Source: Rouxiella silvae (GTDB lineage Bacteria > Pseudomonadota > Gammaproteobacteria > Enterobacterales > Enterobacteriaceae). Taken from it: a stretch of 64,000 nt of DNA. Where the stretch lies: the NCBI RefSeq assembly GCF_002093625.1, contig NZ_MRWD01000005.1, positions 59,446 through 123,445 of the forward strand. The letters are read 5' to 3'. Under the pieces are notes generated by a model that searched no databases, was not told the DNA's origin, and saw only the letters and a program-made list of their open reading frames with translations. Shown piece by piece: positions 1-8,740 of the stretch. The translations under genes were made by a program, and so were the position numbers. How positions within the stretch are numbered: position 1 is the first letter of the stretch; each line of letters begins with the position of its first letter.

Positions 1-485
1 CTGCCAAAGGGCTGGAATTTCCACAGGTGTTTATCGTCGGCATGGAAGAAGGCATGTTCCCAAGCCAGATGGCACTGGATGAAGGCGGTCGGCTTGAAGA
101 AGAGCGTCGTCTGGCCTACGTCGGCGTCACGCGTGCGATGAAAAAGCTCACGTTGACCTATGCAGAAACCCGTCGTTTATACGGCAAAGAGGTCTATCAC
201 CGGCCTTCGCGGTTCGTTGGCGAACTGCCGGAAAACTGCGTAGAGGAAGTGCGCCTGCGCGCCAGCGTGACCCGCCAAGTTAATCATCGCAGCATGGGTA
301 CGCCAATCACCAGTCAAAATGACAGCGGATTCACTTTGGGTCAGCGCGTTCGCCATCCGAAATTTGGTGAGGGCACAATTGTGAATCTGGAAGGCAGCGG
401 CGAGCATAGTCGTCTGCAAATTGCCTTCCCAGGAGAAGGCATCAAGTGGCTCGTCGCGGCCTATGCAAGATTAGAAGCGGTATAA
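1..485 (+). CDS. uvrD: DNA helicase II UvrD, C-terminal fragment (partial)
   Basis: Partial at the window edge; the frame is open from base 3 and gives about 160 C-terminal residues of a roughly 720-residue protein. UvrD is a superfamily 1A 3'-5' helicase used in nucleotide excision repair and methyl-directed mismatch repair. The fragment begins in helicase motif V (AKGLEFPQVF) and contains motif VI (EEERRLAYVGVTRA). It ends in the Tudor-like C-terminal domain (GQRVRHPKFGEGTI...WLVAAYARLE). The methionine-like GTG near base 27 is internal, not a start. The stop codon lies one base from the stop of the convergent cupin gene, with no terminator hairpin between them. Confidence 0.97.
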   Translation, partial: AKGLEFPQVFIVGMEEGMFPSQMALDEGGRLEEERRLAYVGVTRAMKKLTLTYAETRRLYGKEVYHRPSRFVGELPENCVEEVRLRASVTRQVNHRSMGTPITSQNDSGFTLGQRVRHPKFGEGTIVNLEGSGEHSRLQIAFPGEGIKWLVAAYARLEAV

Positions 486-486
486 A

Positions 487-963
487 TTAAAACTTTACTA
501 CGTCCCCAACCTTGGCGGTGAGGTACCACGCCATGACAGCCTGGGACTTGTCATCGCCTTCTGCCGGGCTGCCCGGAAAGGTATCTTCTTCAGGGACCGG
601 AATATAAGGTCCCTGTTTGATTTCAAGGAAAGTCGACCCATTATCCAATGCGATGGCGCTGTGCCACACGCCCGCAGGGATTTCCAGTGCGCGGGTTTCT
701 TCGCCCAATACCAAACGCTCGGTAATCTGTCCCTCTGAATTGTAAGTCAATACAACAAGACGGCCGGTCAGGGTGCTCAATAATTCCCAGGTATGTGGGT
801 GGCGGTGAATACGCACATAGCTCTCTTTATCCATGGTCACCGCCAGTCTTTGTACTGGGTCATGAACGTCCGGATGCAGGTTGAGGTTGGTGCGCAAACG
901 CGGAGATTCAGTCGCCTTGGTGGCAAGCTGGGTCAGGTTTTCGTGGGTGATCTGCTTTATCAT
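487..963 (-). CDS. WbuC-type cupin-fold metalloprotein
   Basis: A 158-residue protein of the WbuC cupin family, small metal-binding barrel proteins often found in O-antigen clusters; their reaction is not established to my knowledge. It shows the cupin metal set: H53, H55 and H57 with E60 (RIHRHPHTWE) in the first strand pair, and H101 in IPAGVWHS. The start chosen begins MIKQITHENL, because CAGGAA lies just upstream as a ribosome binding site and relatives begin there; a 48-codon upstream extension is unsupported. It is convergent with uvrD and divergent from corA, so it probably has its own promoter. It sits away from any sugar-polymer cluster here. Confidence 0.8.
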   Translation of the reverse strand: MIKQITHENLTQLATKATESPRLRTNLNLHPDVHDPVQRLAVTMDKESYVRIHRHPHTWELLSTLTGRLVVLTYNSEGQITERLVLGEETRALEIPAGVWHSAIALDNGSTFLEIKQGPYIPVPEEDTFPGSPAEGDDKSQAVMAWYLTAKVGDVVKF

Positions 964-1115
964 TTTTATTCCTGAAAAGTGTGCGTCAAAGAGTAAAAGT
1001 CGGATTAGGTCTGCAACAGAGTGTAGCCAAAAAATGCCTCGCGGGTAAGCACCTCGCACGTTGATGGGTGGTTGAAATTCATGCCGAAATGTTGCGAAAT
1101 TAGGCATGTTGCCGG

Positions 1116-1145
1116 TTGACAGTCTTTTTCTTCTCGGCGTAACAT
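1116..1145 (+). promoter_or_regulatory. corA promoter (sigma-70 type)
   Basis: A perfect -35 hexamer TTGACA (1116-1121) and a -10 TAACAT (1140-1145) are separated by 18 bp. Transcription would start near 1152, giving a leader of about 265 nt before corA. This is the best promoter match in the 455-bp gap between the cupin gene and corA. The part of the gap upstream of it (964-1115) holds nothing else I can support. Confidence 0.6.
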
Positions 1146-1161
1146 GCGCGCACTATTATCA

Positions 1162-1230
1162 ATGAGGATTTTCGCCTTGGACGCACCCAGTAGATACTGG
1201 CTCAATAATCTGCTTAGCAGTTTCCACTAA
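1162..1230 (+). CDS. Candidate 22-codon leader ORF (first)
   Basis: ATG-to-TAA reading frame beginning MRIFALDAPSRYWL, starting about 10 nt after the predicted transcript start. No convincing Shine-Dalgarno sequence precedes it. It ends one base before the GGCCGTC hairpin of the corA leader, an arrangement that would let ribosomes influence folding. It may equally be chance; position in the leader is the only support. Confidence 0.25.
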   Translation: MRIFALDAPSRYWLNNLLSSFH

Positions 1231-1262
1231 GGCCGTCCTCATTGCTGACGGCCAAAGCGCGG

Positions 1263-1334
1263 ATGTTAGTTCCCGCTAATGTGGTTGTCAGCGACCCCCA
1301 TTGTCGCTGTGAGTCAGACCTGAATCGGGTCTGA
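1263..1334 (+). CDS. Candidate 23-codon corL-like leader peptide of corA
   Basis: ATG-to-TGA frame beginning MLVPANVVVSDP and ending in DLNRV. The CAGCGAC/GTCGCTG hairpin lies inside the frame and the CAGACC/GGTCTG hairpin covers its stop codon, so translation of the frame would directly open both. The Pro codons (residues 4 and 12) recall Mg2+-sensing leader peptides of enteric Mg2+ transporters. The Shine-Dalgarno sequence is weak. The call as corL-like is inference from position and layout. Confidence 0.4.
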   Translation: MLVPANVVVSDPHCRCESDLNRV

Positions 1335-1418
1335 AACATGTCGGTGACTTTCACCCAGTGTTTCCCCTTGTGCTTCAACGCGTTGTCTACACCTGTCACC
1401 ACTAGGGAGAACGGGCAC

Positions 1419-2372
1419 ATGCTGAGTGCTTTTAAATTAGATAACAGCCGCTTATCCCGTTTGGAACTGGATGAATCAGAGACCTCACTGTCGGAATCTC
1501 TGTGGGTCGATTTGATTGAGCCTGACGAGTCAGAGCGCGAGCGCGTTCAGACCGAGCTGGGGCAAAGTCTGGCAACCCGGCCAGAACTGGACGATATCGA
1601 GGCATCGGCGCGTTTCTTCGAGGACGAAGACGGGCTGCATATTCACTCCTTTTTCTATTATGAAGATGCGGAAGACCACGCGGGCAACAGCACGGTGGCG
1701 TTCACCATTCGCGATGGCCGCCTGTTTACGCTGCGTGAGCGCGAACTCCCAGCATTTCGTCTCTATCGCATGCGCGCCAGAAATCAGCAACTGACCGACG
1801 GCAACGCCTACGAACTGCTGCTCGACCTGTTTGAAACTAAAATCGAACAGCTGGCCGACGAAATCGAAAATATTTACAGCGATTTGGAAAAGCTCAGCCG
1901 CGTCATCATGGAAGGTCATCAGGGTGATGAATATGATGCTGCGCTGTCTACGCTGGCAGAGCTGGAGGATATCGGCTGGAAGGTTCGGTTGTGTTTGATG
2001 GATACCCAGCGCGCACTGAATTTCTTGGTGCGTAAAGCGCGCTTACCCGGCGAACAATTGGAGCAGGCCAGAGAAGTGCTGCGCGACATCGAATCCCTGT
2101 TGCCGCACAATGAATCGCTGTTCCAGAAGGTTAACTTCTTGATGCAGGCGGCGATGGGCTTTATCAATATTGAGCAGAACCGCATCATCAAAATCTTCTC
2201 GGTAGTCTCGGTAGTGTTTCTGCCGCCTACGCTGGTGGCCTCAAGTTACGGCATGAACTTCGAGTTTATGCCGGAGCTGAAGTTGGCATTTGGCTATCCG
2301 GCAGCGCTGGTATTGATGCTGTTGGCCGGTCTGGCGCCCTATCTGTATTTCAAAAGAAAAAACTGGCTTTAA
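1419..2372 (+). CDS. corA: Magnesium/cobalt/nickel transporter CorA
   Basis: A 317-residue inner-membrane channel, against 316 in E. coli. CorA forms a homopentamer that imports Mg2+ and also passes Co2+ and Ni2+. The large N-terminal cytoplasmic domain is rich in acidic residues, with a long helix around the [16 protein letters not shown] stretch. Two C-terminal membrane segments are joined by the signature YGMN loop (GMN at 278-280), and the chain ends in the basic FKRKNWL tail. The start at MLSAFKLDN matches relatives and has AGGGAGA upstream. An in-frame ATG 27 codons earlier is possible but would add a stretch not seen in the family. Regulation is probably through the leader described separately. 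Confidence 0.97.
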   Translation: MLSAFKLDNSRLSRLELDESETSLSESLWVDLIEPDESERERVQTELGQSLATRPELDDIEASARFFEDEDGLHIHSFFYYEDAEDHAGNSTVAFTIRDGRLFTLRERELPAFRLYRMRARNQQLTDGNAYELLLDLFETKIEQLADEIENIYSDLEKLSRVIMEGHQGDEYDAALSTLAELEDIGWKVRLCLMDTQRALNFLVRKARLPGEQLEQAREVLRDIESLLPHNESLFQKVNFLMQAAMGFINIEQNRIIKIFSVVSVVFLPPTLVASSYGMNFEFMPELKLAFGYPAALVLMLLAGLAPYLYFKRKNWL

Positions 2373-2381
2373 CGATTTGAA

Positions 2382-2399
2382 TCCCCGGTTCGCCGGGGA
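2382..2399 (+). terminator. GC-rich stem-loop after corA
   Basis: Perfect 7-bp stem TCCCCGG/CCGGGGA around a TTCG loop, 10 nt after the corA stop codon. It is not followed by a T-run, so it may protect the 3' end of the mRNA or act weakly rather than being a standard intrinsic terminator. The next gene, abrB, is on the same strand. Confidence 0.45.
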
Positions 2400-2481
2400 C
2401 ATTCCTTACGTATTACCTCCCCCTTCCCCCGTGAAATATGTTAAAAATATCGCCCATGTTGTCTTAATGAAGATGCAATTA

Positions 2482-3555
2482 ATGTTGATGGAAAGAATGA
2501 CTCCCGCCGCCCAGTGGGGTTTTTTAATCGCAGCGTCGCTGATTCTGGGTTTTATCTTTCAGTATTTACAGGTCCCTGCTGCGCTACTTTTGGGGCCGAT
2601 GATCGTGGGCGTCGTGATGGGATTGCTTGGCGCGACGGTGCGTATCCCCGGCGTGTGTTTTAAAATTGCTCAAGGCGTGATTGGCTGCATGATAGCGCAG
2701 GCGCTGTCGCCTTCGATCCTGCCTCCCTTGCTCCATGACTGGTTTGTTGTGCTGATGGTGCTGATATTCACCCTGTTGGCCAGCGGACTCTCAGGTTGGT
2801 TGCTGGTGAGATTCAGTCATTTACCGGGACCTACCGGTGCGTGGGGCTCGTCGCCCGGCGGTGCTAGTGCGATGGTTGCTATGGCCGGAGATTTCGGTGC
2901 AGACGTGCGACTGGTGGCATTTATGCAGTATCTTCGGGTGCTGTTCGTGGCAACTGCCGCCGCCTTTGTGGCGCGCATGAGCCTCGGTGATGCGGCTTCG
3001 GCAGCGGCGTCCGTGGTATGGTTTCCGCCGCTGGACTGGCGTTTCCTGGTCACGCCCGCGCTGGCATTGACAGGGGTCTGGCTAGCACCCAAGCTGCGCA
3101 TTCCCTCAGGTGCACTGCTTATTCCGGCCGTGGCCGGTGCTTTTTTGCATTCCACCGGCACGGTGCTGCTCGAGATCCCCGAATGGCTGTTGGCGATTGC
3201 TTATACTTTTATCGGTTGGAGCGTTGGGCTGCGCTTTACGCGTCCAATTTTCAAACTGGCGTTGCGCACGTTGCCACAGATGATTGCATCGATTATTGGC
3301 TTAATGCTGATTTGCGGAGCCATGGCGTGGGTGCTGACCAAAATTCTTCACGTCGATATGTTGACCGCCTATCTGGCCACTAGCCCGGGCGGGCTGGATA
3401 CGGTGGCCATCATTGCAGCGGGCAGTCACGTTGATATTTCGTTCATTATGGCGATGCAGACGCTGCGCCTGCTGACTATTATCGTTACCGGACCGGCGAT
3501 GGCGCGCTTTATTTCACGCAGCGCCTCACCAAATCCGGCACAGCGGGCGGGTTAA
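2482..3555 (+). CDS. abrB: AbrB-family transporter (putative regulator/ammonia monooxygenase-like family)
   Basis: About 357 residues of a polytopic inner-membrane protein closely resembling E. coli AbrB (about 348). It has two repeated halves of membrane helices and the glycine-rich motifs GAWGSSPGGASAMVAMA and TSPGGLDTVAII at matching places in the two halves, typical of the AbrB duplication family. The substrate is not established. Several in-frame ATGs (2467, 2473, 2482, 2488, 2497) could start the protein; the last aligns best with E. coli. None has a strong Shine-Dalgarno sequence, so the start is uncertain. The last bases overlap the convergent rarD stop by 3 bp. E. coli carries yigF-yigG, not abrB, between corA and rarD. 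Confidence 0.85.
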   Translation: MLMERMTPAAQWGFLIAASLILGFIFQYLQVPAALLLGPMIVGVVMGLLGATVRIPGVCFKIAQGVIGCMIAQALSPSILPPLLHDWFVVLMVLIFTLLASGLSGWLLVRFSHLPGPTGAWGSSPGGASAMVAMAGDFGADVRLVAFMQYLRVLFVATAAAFVARMSLGDAASAAASVVWFPPLDWRFLVTPALALTGVWLAPKLRIPSGALLIPAVAGAFLHSTGTVLLEIPEWLLAIAYTFIGWSVGLRFTRPIFKLALRTLPQMIASIIGLMLICGAMAWVLTKILHVDMLTAYLATSPGGLDTVAIIAAGSHVDISFIMAMQTLRLLTIIVTGPAMARFISRSASPNPAQRAG

Positions 3556-4481
3556 CTCTCGGCCTTGATGCTTTTTAATTTAATCGTGCCCCTGTTTTTC
3601 ATTTGGCGTTGGTGGCGCAGTGCATCGTAGATGAAGAACGCCAAACCGGCCCAGATGAAGGCAAAAGTGACCAGCTGTGAAGGGTCAATCTCTTCGCCAT
3701 AAAACACTACCGCCAGAATAAACATCAGCGTGGGACCGATGTACTGGAAAAAGCCCAGCGTGGAGAATTTGAGTCGTGACGTGGCGGCGGTAAAGAACAG
3801 CAGTGGCACAGTGGTAATAACCCCGGCGGCAGCCAGCTCCAGATTCAGCGACAGCGGGTTTTGCGTCAAATTACTGGTGGTGCTGTGGGCGATAAAGAAC
3901 AGATAAATTCCGGCGGCAGGCAGTAACCACAGAGTTTCTATCAGCATGCCCGACGGCGCATCTACGGCGATTTTTTTGCGCATCAGCCCGTAAAATGCGA
4001 AGGTCAGTGAAATCCCCAGGCCAATGATCGGCAGCGAACCAAACATCCACAGCTGCACTGCAACGCCACCGAAAGCCAGCGCAGCAGCCACCCACTGCAA
4101 ACGGCGAAAGCGCTCGCCGAGAAACAGCATACCCAGCATCACGTTAACCAGCGGGCTGATAAAATATCCCAGACTGGCCTCGAGAATGTGGTTGTGATTG
4201 ATGGCCCAGATAAACAGCAGCCAGTTTCCTCCCACCAGTACTGCGCTGACCAGCAGCAGGAAAACTTTTTTCGGCGTCGCAAAAACCTTCCTCACGCCGC
4301 CCCAGCCGCGGCTCAGTGAAATGAGCAGCAGCATAAAGAAAAATGACCAGATAACCCGATGCGTCAGGATTTCCTCGGCGGGGACTTGCTTGATTAATTT
4401 AAAATAGGCGGGCGCAATGCCCCAAATAAAATAGGCAATAAAGGCAAAAATCACGCCCTGACGAGTACGTTTGGCATCCAT
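3552..4481 (-). CDS. rarD: EamA-family permease RarD
   Basis: A 309-residue inner-membrane protein (E. coli 296) of the drug/metabolite transporter superfamily, with about ten membrane helices in two EamA repeats. RarD is known as the chloramphenicol-sensitivity protein; the natural substrate is not known. Conserved stretches include YFIWGIAPAYFKL, ASLGYFISPLVNVMLG and GFFQYIGPTLMF. AGGAC precedes the ATG at good spacing. yigI lies 26 bp upstream on the same strand, so the two may be co-transcribed. The stop codon overlaps that of abrB on the other strand. Confidence 0.93.
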   Translation of the reverse strand: MDAKRTRQGVIFAFIAYFIWGIAPAYFKLIKQVPAEEILTHRVIWSFFFMLLLISLSRGWGGVRKVFATPKKVFLLLVSAVLVGGNWLLFIWAINHNHILEASLGYFISPLVNVMLGMLFLGERFRRLQWVAAALAFGGVAVQLWMFGSLPIIGLGISLTFAFYGLMRKKIAVDAPSGMLIETLWLLPAAGIYLFFIAHSTTSNLTQNPLSLNLELAAAGVITTVPLLFFTAATSRLKFSTLGFFQYIGPTLMFILAVVFYGEEIDPSQLVTFAFIWAGLAFFIYDALRHQRQMKNRGTIKLKSIKAES

Positions 4482-4507
4482 GACAATGTCCTGCTTAGGT
4501 AATATTC

Positions 4508-4990
4508 CTAGCCAACTAAATAGGTCGCCGTTGCGGTCGCAATGTGAACGGCGGATTCGTTGTGTAAGTCCACGCGGGCGACGGAAATTTTGTTTCCAGC
4601 GCGGATAAGCGTGCTGCTTACGGTAAATATCTCCCCGCGACCCGGACGCAGATAGTCTACGCGCAGGTCAACGGTGCCCATTTTCGATAACCGTTGGCGC
4701 ATTTCAGGTTCAAGCAGCGGGTGGTCAGGTTTATCGTGGCGAATAAGCGCGCTATTAACACACACCAGCCCAGCAGCCACGTCGAGCACTGAAGCAATCA
4801 CGCCGCCGTGCAGAATTTTCTGCACCGCATTGCCGACCAATTTGGGGTGATTACTGAACGTCAGCTCGGCAATGTCTGCGTCTAGCTTACGCAGTTCCAA
4901 TCCCAACTCGCGATTAAATGGCATGTCGTAAATAAAAATCTCACCGATCAACTGGCGGGCGGCGTCGTGGCTTAAAGGCGTAGCGGACAT
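4508..4990 (-). CDS. yigI: Hotdog-fold acyl-CoA thioesterase YigI
   Basis: A 160-residue cytoplasmic protein (E. coli YigI 155) of the PaaI-like hotdog thioesterase family. The core motif is [18 protein letters not shown], the hotdog helix with its active-site region; later strands ([28 protein letters not shown]) are also conserved. YigI is described as a medium- to long-chain acyl-CoA thioesterase, so it may trim acyl-CoA pools alongside fatty acid oxidation. It is divergent from pldA, with about 210 bp between the two starts, and lies just upstream of rarD. Confidence 0.88.
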   Translation of the reverse strand: MSATPLSHDAARQLIGEIFIYDMPFNRELGLELRKLDADIAELTFSNHPKLVGNAVQKILHGGVIASVLDVAAGLVCVNSALIRHDKPDHPLLEPEMRQRLSKMGTVDLRVDYLRPGRGEIFTVSSTLIRAGNKISVARVDLHNESAVHIATATATYLVG

Positions 4991-5200
4991 GAAAATTTCC
5001 TGATAGCGGATGAGGATGAAAGCACTTTATTGTGAATCAATTGTTGATTTTATTCGCCAACATTATTGATTTCTTGGCGACTCATGCTAATCCTAACCCC
5101 GTGTGAATTTGTGTGTAGAATGGCCTGTTTTTTCGTAAAAATGTTTCAACAAATAACCATTATGCCGACCGTCGGCAGAACACTTTGGGGTGGAGGAAGG

Positions 5201-6079
5201 ATGCGTAATTCTTGGGCCGTTGGGGCTGTCATGTTGGCTGTGCCATTACTCAGTTATGCTGATGAAGCTAAGATTCAGGACGTACATGATACACCGAGCG
5301 TGCGTGGCAGCATTATTGCCAATATGCTTCAGCAACACGATAACCCGTTTACGCTTTATCCTTATGAATCAAACTATATACTTTATACCTACACCAACCA
5401 CATCAATAAAGAAGCCATTCAGTCTTACAACTGGGCCGACAACGCAAAAAATGATGAAGTCGAGTTTCAGCTCAGTCTGGCGTTTCCTCTCTGGCGCGGT
5501 ATTGTGGGCGACAACTCGGTGTTGGGCGCATCCTATACCCAAAAGTCGTTCTGGCAGCTGTCTAACAGCGCTGAGTCTTCGCCTTTTCGTGAGACTAATT
5601 ACGAGCCGCAGCTGTTCCTCGCCTGGGCGACGGACTATGAGTTTATGGGGTGGACGCTGCGTGAAGCCGAATACGGCCTCAACCACCAGTCCAACGGCCG
5701 TGCTGACCCCACGTCGCGCAGTTGGAATCGTGTCTACGCTCGTTATATGGCGCAAAACGGAAACTGGCAAGTTGACCTTAAACCTTGGTACCGTATCCCA
5801 GAAAGCGAAAGTAATGATGATAATCCGGACATAACCAAGTATATGGGTTATTACCGGCTTAAAATCGGCTATGCGTTGGGTGAAAGCGTGATTAGCGTGA
5901 CCAGCCGTTATAACTGGAATACGGGCTACGGCGGTGCCGAGCTGGGCTGGAGCTATCCGTTGACTCGCCACGTGCGCTTCTATACGCAGCTGTTTAGCGG
6001 CTACGGTGAGTCATTGATTGACTACAACTACAAGCAGACTCGCGTCGGTGTTGGTATCATACTCAACGATATGATGTGA
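5201..6079 (+). CDS. pldA: Outer membrane phospholipase A PldA
   Basis: A 292-residue precursor of OMPLA (E. coli 289), a calcium-dependent phospholipase A1/A2 that forms a 12-strand outer-membrane barrel and removes phospholipids from the outer leaflet. The signal peptide is residues 1-20, ending SYA before DEAKIQ. The catalytic residues sit exactly where expected in precursor numbering: H162 and S164 in NHQSNGR, and N176 in TSRSWNR. The strong GGAGGAAGG immediately before ATG 5201 fixes the start; a longer frame reaching back 45 codons lacks support. The chain ends in a hydrophobic barrel strand. recQ follows 87 bp downstream. Confidence 0.97.
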   Translation: MRNSWAVGAVMLAVPLLSYADEAKIQDVHDTPSVRGSIIANMLQQHDNPFTLYPYESNYILYTYTNHINKEAIQSYNWADNAKNDEVEFQLSLAFPLWRGIVGDNSVLGASYTQKSFWQLSNSAESSPFRETNYEPQLFLAWATDYEFMGWTLREAEYGLNHQSNGRADPTSRSWNRVYARYMAQNGNWQVDLKPWYRIPESESNDDNPDITKYMGYYRLKIGYALGESVISVTSRYNWNTGYGGAELGWSYPLTRHVRFYTQLFSGYGESLIDYNYKQTRVGVGIILNDMM

Positions 6080-6166
6080 TCGACCAACCGGCACCAGCAT
6101 AACTCGGCGCTATGTTCCTGTTACTTAAGAAAAAGCGCTTGAGTGTCATAAAATTTGGGGAAAAGT

Positions 6167-7999
6167 GTGTCAACGGCGGCAGTGATAAATAAGGAATTAC
6201 TGGCAGAACAGGTGTTACGCGACACCTTCGGCTACCAGCAATTTCGACCGGGTCAGCAAACGATCATAAACGCAGCCATCTCCGGGCAAGATTGCCTGGT
6301 GGTGATGCCAACCGGCGGCGGTAAGTCGTTGTGTTATCAGATTCCTGCCCTGGTGATGGATGGCCTGACGCTGGTGGTGTCTCCGCTCATCTCCCTGATG
6401 AAAGACCAGGTCGATCAGCTTATGGCTGCCGGCGTTGAAGCAGGTTGTCTGAACTCTACCCAAACCCGCGAGCAGCAGCTCGAGGTGATGGCCGGATGCC
6501 GAAGCGGTCGCATTAAAATGCTCTATATCGCCCCTGAACGTTTGACTATGGGGGATTTTCTCGAGCAACTGCAGCAGTGGAATCCGGCAATGCTTGCCGT
6601 CGATGAGGCGCACTGCATTTCGCAGTGGGGGCACGATTTTCGCCCTGAATACCGCGCGTTAGGGCAGCTAAAATTACGCTATCCGCAGTTGCCGGTGATT
6701 GCCCTGACGGCAACCGCCGATGACGCCACGCGTAACGACATCGTTCGCCTGCTTGAGCTGAATGACCCGCTCGTGCAGGTCAGCAGCTTTGACCGTCCCA
6801 ATATTCGCTACACTTTGGTTGAGAAGTTTAAACCTCTCGACCAGCTGCTGCGCTTTGTGCAGGACCAGCGTGGTAAAAGCGGCATTATTTACTGCGGCAG
6901 CCGCGCGAAGGTAGAAGACACCGCCGCCCGTTTGCAAAGCCGTGGCATCAGCGTCGGTGCCTATCACGCCGGGCTTGAAAACGAACGTCGCTCGCAGGTG
7001 CAAGAGGCCTTCCAGCGCGACGACGTGCAAATTGTGGTCGCTACCGTGGCATTCGGCATGGGCATCAACAAGCCCAACGTGCGTTTTGTTGTGCATTTTG
7101 ATATTCCACGCAATATCGAATCTTATTATCAGGAAACCGGCCGCGCCGGGCGTGACGGACTGCCTGCCGAGGCTCTGTTGCTCTATGACCCGGCAGATAT
7201 GGCTTGGCTGCGCCGCTGTCTTGATGAAAAACCGGCGGGTCCTCAGCAGGACGTTGAACGCCACAAGCTCAATGCGATGGGGGCTTTTGCCGAAGCGCAA
7301 ACCTGTCGACGTTTGGTGCTACTGAACTATTTTGGCGAAGGTAAACAGGAAGCCTGCGGCAACTGCGATATCTGCCTTGATCCGCCTAAACGCTACGATG
7401 GGTTGATGGACGCGCAAAAGGCGCTGTCCTGCGTTTATCGCGTCGGCCAGCGCTTTGGTTTGGGTTATATCGTTGAAGTTCTGCGCGGTGCTAACAACCA
7501 GCGTATTCGCGAATACGGTCACGACAAACTGCCGATTTACGGCATGGGTCGCGAGCAAAGTAATGAACATTGGATAAGCGTTGTGCGCCAACTGATTCAT
7601 CTGGGGCTCATTACCCAGAATATCGCCATGCACTCTGCGCTACAGCTCACCGAAGCGGCGAGGCCGGTGCTGCGCGGTGAAATGGCGATGCAGCTGGCGG
7701 TGCCGCGACTGCAAACGCTGAAAATTCGCGGCAGTAACACGCAGAAAACCTACGGCGGCAACTATGACCGCAAACTGTTTGCTAAATTGCGTAAGCTGCG
7801 TAAGTCATTGGCAGACGAGGGGAACGTTCCTCCTTACGTGGTATTTAATGATACTACGCTGCTTGAGATGGCAGAACAGCTGCCGGTTAGCCCAGGCGAG
7901 CTTCTGGGTATCACCGGCGTGGGCCAGCGGAAACTCGAAAAATTTGGTCGTCCGTTTATGACATTGATCCGCGATCACATTGATAACGGCGATGAGTGA
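6167..7999 (+). CDS. recQ: ATP-dependent DNA helicase RecQ
   Basis: A 610-residue superfamily 2 3'-5' helicase (E. coli 609) that acts in the RecF recombination pathway and suppresses illegitimate recombination. Walker A MPTGGGKS lies near residues 47-54, [15 protein letters not shown] gives motif II and the aromatic loop, and [10 protein letters not shown] gives motif VI. A zinc-binding set of four cysteines follows (C in AQTC, then ACGNCDIC), then a winged helix and an HRDC domain at the C-terminus ([20 protein letters not shown]). GTG 6167 is chosen because GGGGAA lies 5-6 nt upstream; a TTG four codons earlier has no such site. Confidence 0.96.
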   Translation: MSTAAVINKELLAEQVLRDTFGYQQFRPGQQTIINAAISGQDCLVVMPTGGGKSLCYQIPALVMDGLTLVVSPLISLMKDQVDQLMAAGVEAGCLNSTQTREQQLEVMAGCRSGRIKMLYIAPERLTMGDFLEQLQQWNPAMLAVDEAHCISQWGHDFRPEYRALGQLKLRYPQLPVIALTATADDATRNDIVRLLELNDPLVQVSSFDRPNIRYTLVEKFKPLDQLLRFVQDQRGKSGIIYCGSRAKVEDTAARLQSRGISVGAYHAGLENERRSQVQEAFQRDDVQIVVATVAFGMGINKPNVRFVVHFDIPRNIESYYQETGRAGRDGLPAEALLLYDPADMAWLRRCLDEKPAGPQQDVERHKLNAMGAFAEAQTCRRLVLLNYFGEGKQEACGNCDICLDPPKRYDGLMDAQKALSCVYRVGQRFGLGYIVEVLRGANNQRIREYGHDKLPIYGMGREQSNEHWISVVRQLIHLGLITQNIAMHSALQLTEAARPVLRGEMAMQLAVPRLQTLKIRGSNTQKTYGGNYDRKLFAKLRKLRKSLADEGNVPPYVVFNDTTLLEMAEQLPVSPGELLGITGVGQRKLEKFGRPFMTLIRDHIDNGDE

Positions 8000-8057
8000 G
8001 TAAGCTGTCGGCATTAAAGAATTTATTAAACACCGGTCAATAGGGGAGCAGTAAGCA

Positions 8058-8687
8058 ATGTTAATTCTGTTTTTAACCGTCGCAGCCGTACATCTGGTGG
8101 CGCTAATGTCACCGGGACCCGACTTCTTTTTCGTTTCGCAAACGGCAATGAGCCGATCGCGTAAAGAGGCGATGATGGGCGTGCTCGGCATTACTCTTGG
8201 GGTATTGGTGTGGGCTGCGGTGGCGCTAATGGGCCTGCATCTCCTGCTGCAAAAAATGGCGTGGTTACATCAAATTATCACCGTGGGCGGCGGCCTTTAT
8301 CTGTGCTGGATGGGCTGGCAGCTGCTGAAGTCGGCCCGCGCCAAAAAAGCGGCAGACGGCAAGGGTGCAGAGGCACCGGCCATTGTTCTGCCTGCGCGCG
8401 GTAAAACCTTTATGCGTGGCCTGCTGACTAACCTGTCTAACCCAAAGGCGGTTATCTACTTCGGCAGTATCTTCTCGCTGTTTGTCGGCGACAGCGTCGG
8501 CAGCGGTGAACGTTGGGGTCTTTTTGCACTGATAAGCTTAGAAACGTTGGCTTGGTTCTCCGTGGTAGCCGTCGTGTTTGCGCTGCCGGTTATGCGCCGT
8601 GGCTATCAGCGTTTGGCCAAGTGGATTGACGGCGTGGCGGGCGTGCTGTTTGCCGGTATCGGCATACACCTGATCATTTCGCGCTAA
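8058..8687 (+). CDS. rhtC: Threonine exporter RhtC
   Basis: A 209-residue LysE/RhtB-family inner-membrane exporter, close to E. coli RhtC, which exports L-threonine. The N-terminal family signature VALMSPGPDFFFVSQTAMSR and the later LLTNLSNPKAVIYFGSIFSLF are both present, with about six membrane segments. GGGGAGCAG precedes the ATG. It lies 58 bp after recQ on the same strand and is convergent with its paralogue rhtB, from which it is separated by a bidirectional terminator. Confidence 0.94.
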   Translation: MLILFLTVAAVHLVALMSPGPDFFFVSQTAMSRSRKEAMMGVLGITLGVLVWAAVALMGLHLLLQKMAWLHQIITVGGGLYLCWMGWQLLKSARAKKAADGKGAEAPAIVLPARGKTFMRGLLTNLSNPKAVIYFGSIFSLFVGDSVGSGERWGLFALISLETLAWFSVVAVVFALPVMRRGYQRLAKWIDGVAGVLFAGIGIHLIISR

Positions 8688-8705
8688 GTCTTAATCTTTC
8701 GAATT

Positions 8706-8737
8706 AAAGGGGCATGCTTAAGCAAGCCCCTTTTTTT
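8706..8737. terminator. Bidirectional terminator between rhtC and rhtB
   Basis: Stem AAAGGGGC (8706-8713) pairs with GCCCCTTT (8726-8733), followed by a run of T on the plus strand. The A-tract on the left arm gives a T-run on the minus strand. It serves both convergent genes. Confidence 0.9.
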
Positions 8738-8740
8738 GTT

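Larger units (their letters stand above)
1152..1418 (+). promoter_or_regulatory. Long structured 5' leader of corA
   Basis: Between the predicted start and the corA ATG there are several perfect hairpins: CCAGT/ACTGG (1187-1200), GGCCGTC/GACGGCC (1231-1253), CAGCGAC/GTCGCTG (1289-1309) and CAGACC/GGTCTG (1315-1333). Two candidate short ORFs (1162-1230 and 1263-1334) overlap them. In Salmonella the corA leader is known to contain a short ORF (corL) and to control Rho-dependent termination in response to Mg2+ and translation. The layout here fits the same idea, but the match to corL itself cannot be checked from this sequence. Confidence 0.55.
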
